From: Phytoamicus setariae
GTDB taxonomy: Bacteria > Pseudomonadota > Alphaproteobacteria > Rhizobiales > Rhizobiaceae
Direction of reading: 5' to 3'
NCBI RefSeq assembly: GCF_016722925.1
Contig: NZ_JAEQNC010000012.1
Coordinates: forward strand, 1 to 64,000
Length of the DNA: 64,000 bases
Below, in pieces: positions 61,958 to 64,000 of the stretch. Under the pieces are notes generated by a model. It had not been told where the DNA came from and did not search any database. It worked only from the letters and a program-made list of their open reading frames with translations. Made by a program: the position numbers and the translations under genes. Position 1 is the first letter of the stretch, and each line of letters opens with the position of its first letter.

Positions 61958-62947
61958 TCAAGAATCGGACGGAGTGTCTGCTCTCGTGAACCAGTCGATC
62001 AGTTCGGCCAGATGTCGCTTGCGTTTCTTGGCGCGGGGATAGACCAGGCAATAGCTGTGGCCCAAGTCGATCGTGATGTCGGACAATGCCACCAGCCTTC
62101 CGGCCGCCATATCGTCCAGAGCCATCATACGTTGACCAAGAGCAACGCCAATACCCTGACCGGCCAGATCCAGCGCAACACGCGAATTGCTGGCCTGAAA
62201 CCCCTTGGTTGCCAAGTGCGGACTTAGCTTCGCTTTCACAAACCAGTCATGCCACGTCGGATGAGAAGCGAAACTCGGGCCCCAGCTTGTGTGCAACAAG
62301 TCGTCACCTGGCACCATCGCCATGCCGTGGTCGCGCACTGCAGGATTGCGCTCCAGATATTCGGGGCTGCAAAGCGGAAGAACCACGTCATGCTCCAGCG
62401 GGACAATGGCGTGCTCCGGATAATGAGTAGGATTGTAAGCGATCCGAAGGTCGATATTGTGCCGCGCAAAATCAACGGGATCCGGCTCGACCCTCAGGTC
62501 GAACCGGAACTCCGGACACGAGCGGGAATAGCTGGTCAGCCGCGGAATGACCCATCTCTCCGCCACCGATTCGATTGCACTGACCACCAGTCGGGATCTG
62601 GAGCGATCCAGAACGAGCTGTTCGGTAACCTCGGAAATCAGCTGCAAACCGACTGCAGCGCCGTCGAAAATGGCGTGTCCGGCATCTGTCAGGACAATGC
62701 GGTTGTTTAGCCGCAGGAACATCTGTTTACCGAGGTAATCCTCCAGCTTGCGAATATGCTGGCTGATTGCCGCGGAGGAGACACCCATCTCTTCCGCGGC
62801 CGCGACATAGCTGCCGGTCCGGGCGGCCGCTTCGAACGCCCGCAAGGCATTCAGGGGGGGCAAAGTCAGGGGAATTGTCGTCGGCCCTCGGCATTCGGTT
62901 GGATAGTGGTCAGGTTCTAGCCAGGCGCAGCGATTGCCAGGAGCCAA
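61958..62947 (-). CDS. LysR family transcriptional regulator (GcvA-like)
   Basis: A 329-residue regulator. The helix-turn-helix is LNALRAFEAAARTGSYVAAA with SAAISQHIRKLEDYLG, and the effector domain follows (LVVSAIESVAERWVIPRL). The first ~30 residues are not typical of the family, so the real start may be a downstream non-ATG codon near 62860. It is divergent from the oxygenase gene at 63221 across 273 bases and probably controls it. The 240 bases between it and the GntR gene hold no supported gene. Confidence 0.88.
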   Translation of the reverse strand: MAPGNRCAWLEPDHYPTECRGPTTIPLTLPPLNALRAFEAAARTGSYVAAAEEMGVSSAAISQHIRKLEDYLGKQMFLRLNNRIVLTDAGHAIFDGAAVGLQLISEVTEQLVLDRSRSRLVVSAIESVAERWVIPRLTSYSRSCPEFRFDLRVEPDPVDFARHNIDLRIAYNPTHYPEHAIVPLEHDVVLPLCSPEYLERNPAVRDHGMAMVPGDDLLHTSWGPSFASHPTWHDWFVKAKLSPHLATKGFQASNSRVALDLAGQGIGVALGQRMMALDDMAAGRLVALSDITIDLGHSYCLVYPRAKKRKRHLAELIDWFTRADTPSDS

Positions 62948-63220
62948 GGTGACCGCGAGATGGCAATCATATCAGCAAATCGCGCTCTGGCAATGCAACG
63001 ACGGTTGCGGCGGACATTGCACAGACACCGCGAGATACTTGGTCAGCCGGTGCGTTTACGCAGCGCACCGCATCTTTAACTGACTGGGTCGTACACGCGC
63101 AGCTGAAAGTAACCGCCCGACAGTGCATAAGTTTTTCTTAGGCAGCGTAATTTTTTGGCCGATTGCGCAACTCAAGTTCCCCGGCGAAGATCCGAAGCAC
63201 TGCAAATCGGAGGATGTAGT

Positions 63221-64000
63221 ATGAAACATGTTATCGACCTCGAAACCTATCCACTGGACCGTCCCGAAAGCCTCGAATACGCGGCTCTTGTTGAGAGCTG
63301 CAAAGAGCGTCTTGCTGCCGACGGCATGTTTGAACTGCCCGGGTTCATGCGTGCCGAAGCGACCAGGGCCGCCGCCGATGCGGCAAAGCCCGCCATGGCG
63401 ACAGAGAGCTTTCGTCACGCCCGCCAGCACAACATCTATTTTCGCGACACCGTCGAGGGGTTGAGCGACGACCATCCTGCCATGGCCAAGGTCGAGACAG
63501 TGAACCATACGCTTTGCGCGGACCAATTGGCGGGAAATCCGGTTATCGATCTCTACGAGTGGCAACCCTTCGCCGACTTCCTCGCCGCCACGATGGGCAA
63601 GGATGTGCTTTATCATATGGAAGATCCGATGGCGCGGGTAAACGTCCAGGCGAGTCGCGACGGCGAGGCTTTGAACTGGCATTTCGACAGATCGGAGTTC
63701 ACCACGACGATCCTGCTTCAGGCGGCCGATGAAGGGGGTGAGCTGGAATACCGCAAGGACCTGCGCACGCCTGAAACACCAAACTTTGATGGTGTTGCCG
63801 CCGTGTTGCGCGGTGAGGACCCGGAAGTCAAAAAGGCGACGCTGAAGGCAGGCGCGCTGAATGTCTTCCGTGGCGTCAATACCCTGCACCGCGTTGTGCG
63901 GGTCAAGGGGCCGACTGAGCGCATGGTCGCAATTTTTGCTTTCTTCAACCATCCGGGCGTCGTCATGACGGCGAAGGAGCAGCTTGGTTTCTACGGCCGG
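63221..64000 (+). CDS. 2-oxoglutarate/Fe(II)-dependent oxygenase-like protein (partial, 3' end outside window)
   Basis: 260 residues are visible. The iron motif is HFD in ALNWHFDRSEFTTTILL near residue 155, and the distal His with a 2-oxoglutarate-binding Arg is in NTLHRVVRVKGPTERM near 230. The arrangement and length resemble the family that includes the free-amino-acid hydroxylases and halogenases of the BesD type. The Asp in HxD argues for hydroxylation, not halogenation. GGAGG lies seven bases before the ATG. The substrate is not known; the divergent GcvA-like regulator hints at an amino acid. Confidence 0.72.
   Translation, partial: MKHVIDLETYPLDRPESLEYAALVESCKERLAADGMFELPGFMRAEATRAAADAAKPAMATESFRHARQHNIYFRDTVEGLSDDHPAMAKVETVNHTLCADQLAGNPVIDLYEWQPFADFLAATMGKDVLYHMEDPMARVNVQASRDGEALNWHFDRSEFTTTILLQAADEGGELEYRKDLRTPETPNFDGVAAVLRGEDPEVKKATLKAGALNVFRGVNTLHRVVRVKGPTERMVAIFAFFNHPGVVMTAKEQLGFYGR

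Noticed and set aside
61790-62227. 145-codon plus-strand frame
   Set aside because: Its second half is antisense to the LysR gene, and the first ~55 residues match nothing I recognise.
1-64000. CRISPR arrays, tRNA, rRNA genes or a replication origin
   Set aside because: No regularly spaced repeats, cloverleaf-type sequences, rRNA motifs or rep genes were seen by eye on either strand; a tRNA scan would be needed to be certain.

Overview
The window looks like alphaproteobacterial DNA of the Rhizobiaceae type. It is GC-rich, dense in ABC importers (two peptide/nickel-type, one branched-chain-type, one ribose-type), and full of GntR, IclR, TetR, MarR, LuxR and LysR regulators. The left edge carries an APH–M23 peptidase–class III aminotransferase fusion of a kind known in rhizobia. 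No rRNA, tRNA, CRISPR array, intact transposase or replication gene was seen. Almost everything between about 2.35 kb and 61.7 kb is catabolic, built as a row of modules that each have their own transporter and/or regulator.

Layout. (1) 1-2.35 kb: the 5' part of the fusion gene and the 3' stump of a short-chain dehydrogenase cut at about 2350, which I read as the left edge of an inserted segment. (2) 2.36-13.4 kb: an M20 amidohydrolase and a divergent GntR/FCD regulator, then a minus-strand operon with a peptide-type ABC importer, a P5C-reductase-like dehydrogenase, a one-chain cobalamin-dependent mutase and a gamma-glutamylcyclotransferase-fold protein. I know of no described pathway with this set, and it is the best candidate for a new system here. 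(3) 13.5-14.1 kb: a scar of three gene stumps (IS6 transposase C-terminus, type II haloacid dehalogenase N-terminus, ParD antitoxin N-terminus). (4) 14.3-27 kb: a HAD hydrolase, a second peptide-type importer with a fused double ATPase and Tat-exported binding protein, a Tm-1-like/UPF0261 protein, an aldehyde dehydrogenase, an IclR regulator, an omega-aminotransferase and a LuxR regulator. (5) 27.1-38.7 kb: an aromatic-ring degradation region with two divergent sets under IclR and TetR control: two acyl-CoA-dehydrogenase-fold monooxygenases, an HpaB-type monooxygenase, a flavin reductase, a VOC dioxygenase, an FAH-family hydrolase, a CMD-family protein and an MFS exporter. (6) 38.7-39.0 kb: a second IS6 fragment, colinear with the first. 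(7) 39.0-50 kb: a Liv-type importer in one operon with two SDRs, an FAD monooxygenase, a YciI-like protein and a cupin, next to a MarR-linked MBL hydrolase and an isochorismatase-fold protein without catalytic residues. (8) 50.2-61.7 kb: an eight-gene operon (IolD, aminotransferase, MocC-like isomerase, Gfo/Idh/MocA dehydrogenase, ribose-type importer, NTF2-fold protein) whose gene set suggests aminocyclitol/rhizopine-like catabolism, with a divergent GlcD-type oxidase and GntR regulator. (9) 62-64 kb: a GcvA-like LysR and a divergent 2-oxoglutarate/Fe(II) oxygenase cut by the window end.

Functions are assigned from translated motifs and gene context only. Substrates of all modules are inferred, and no database search was possible.
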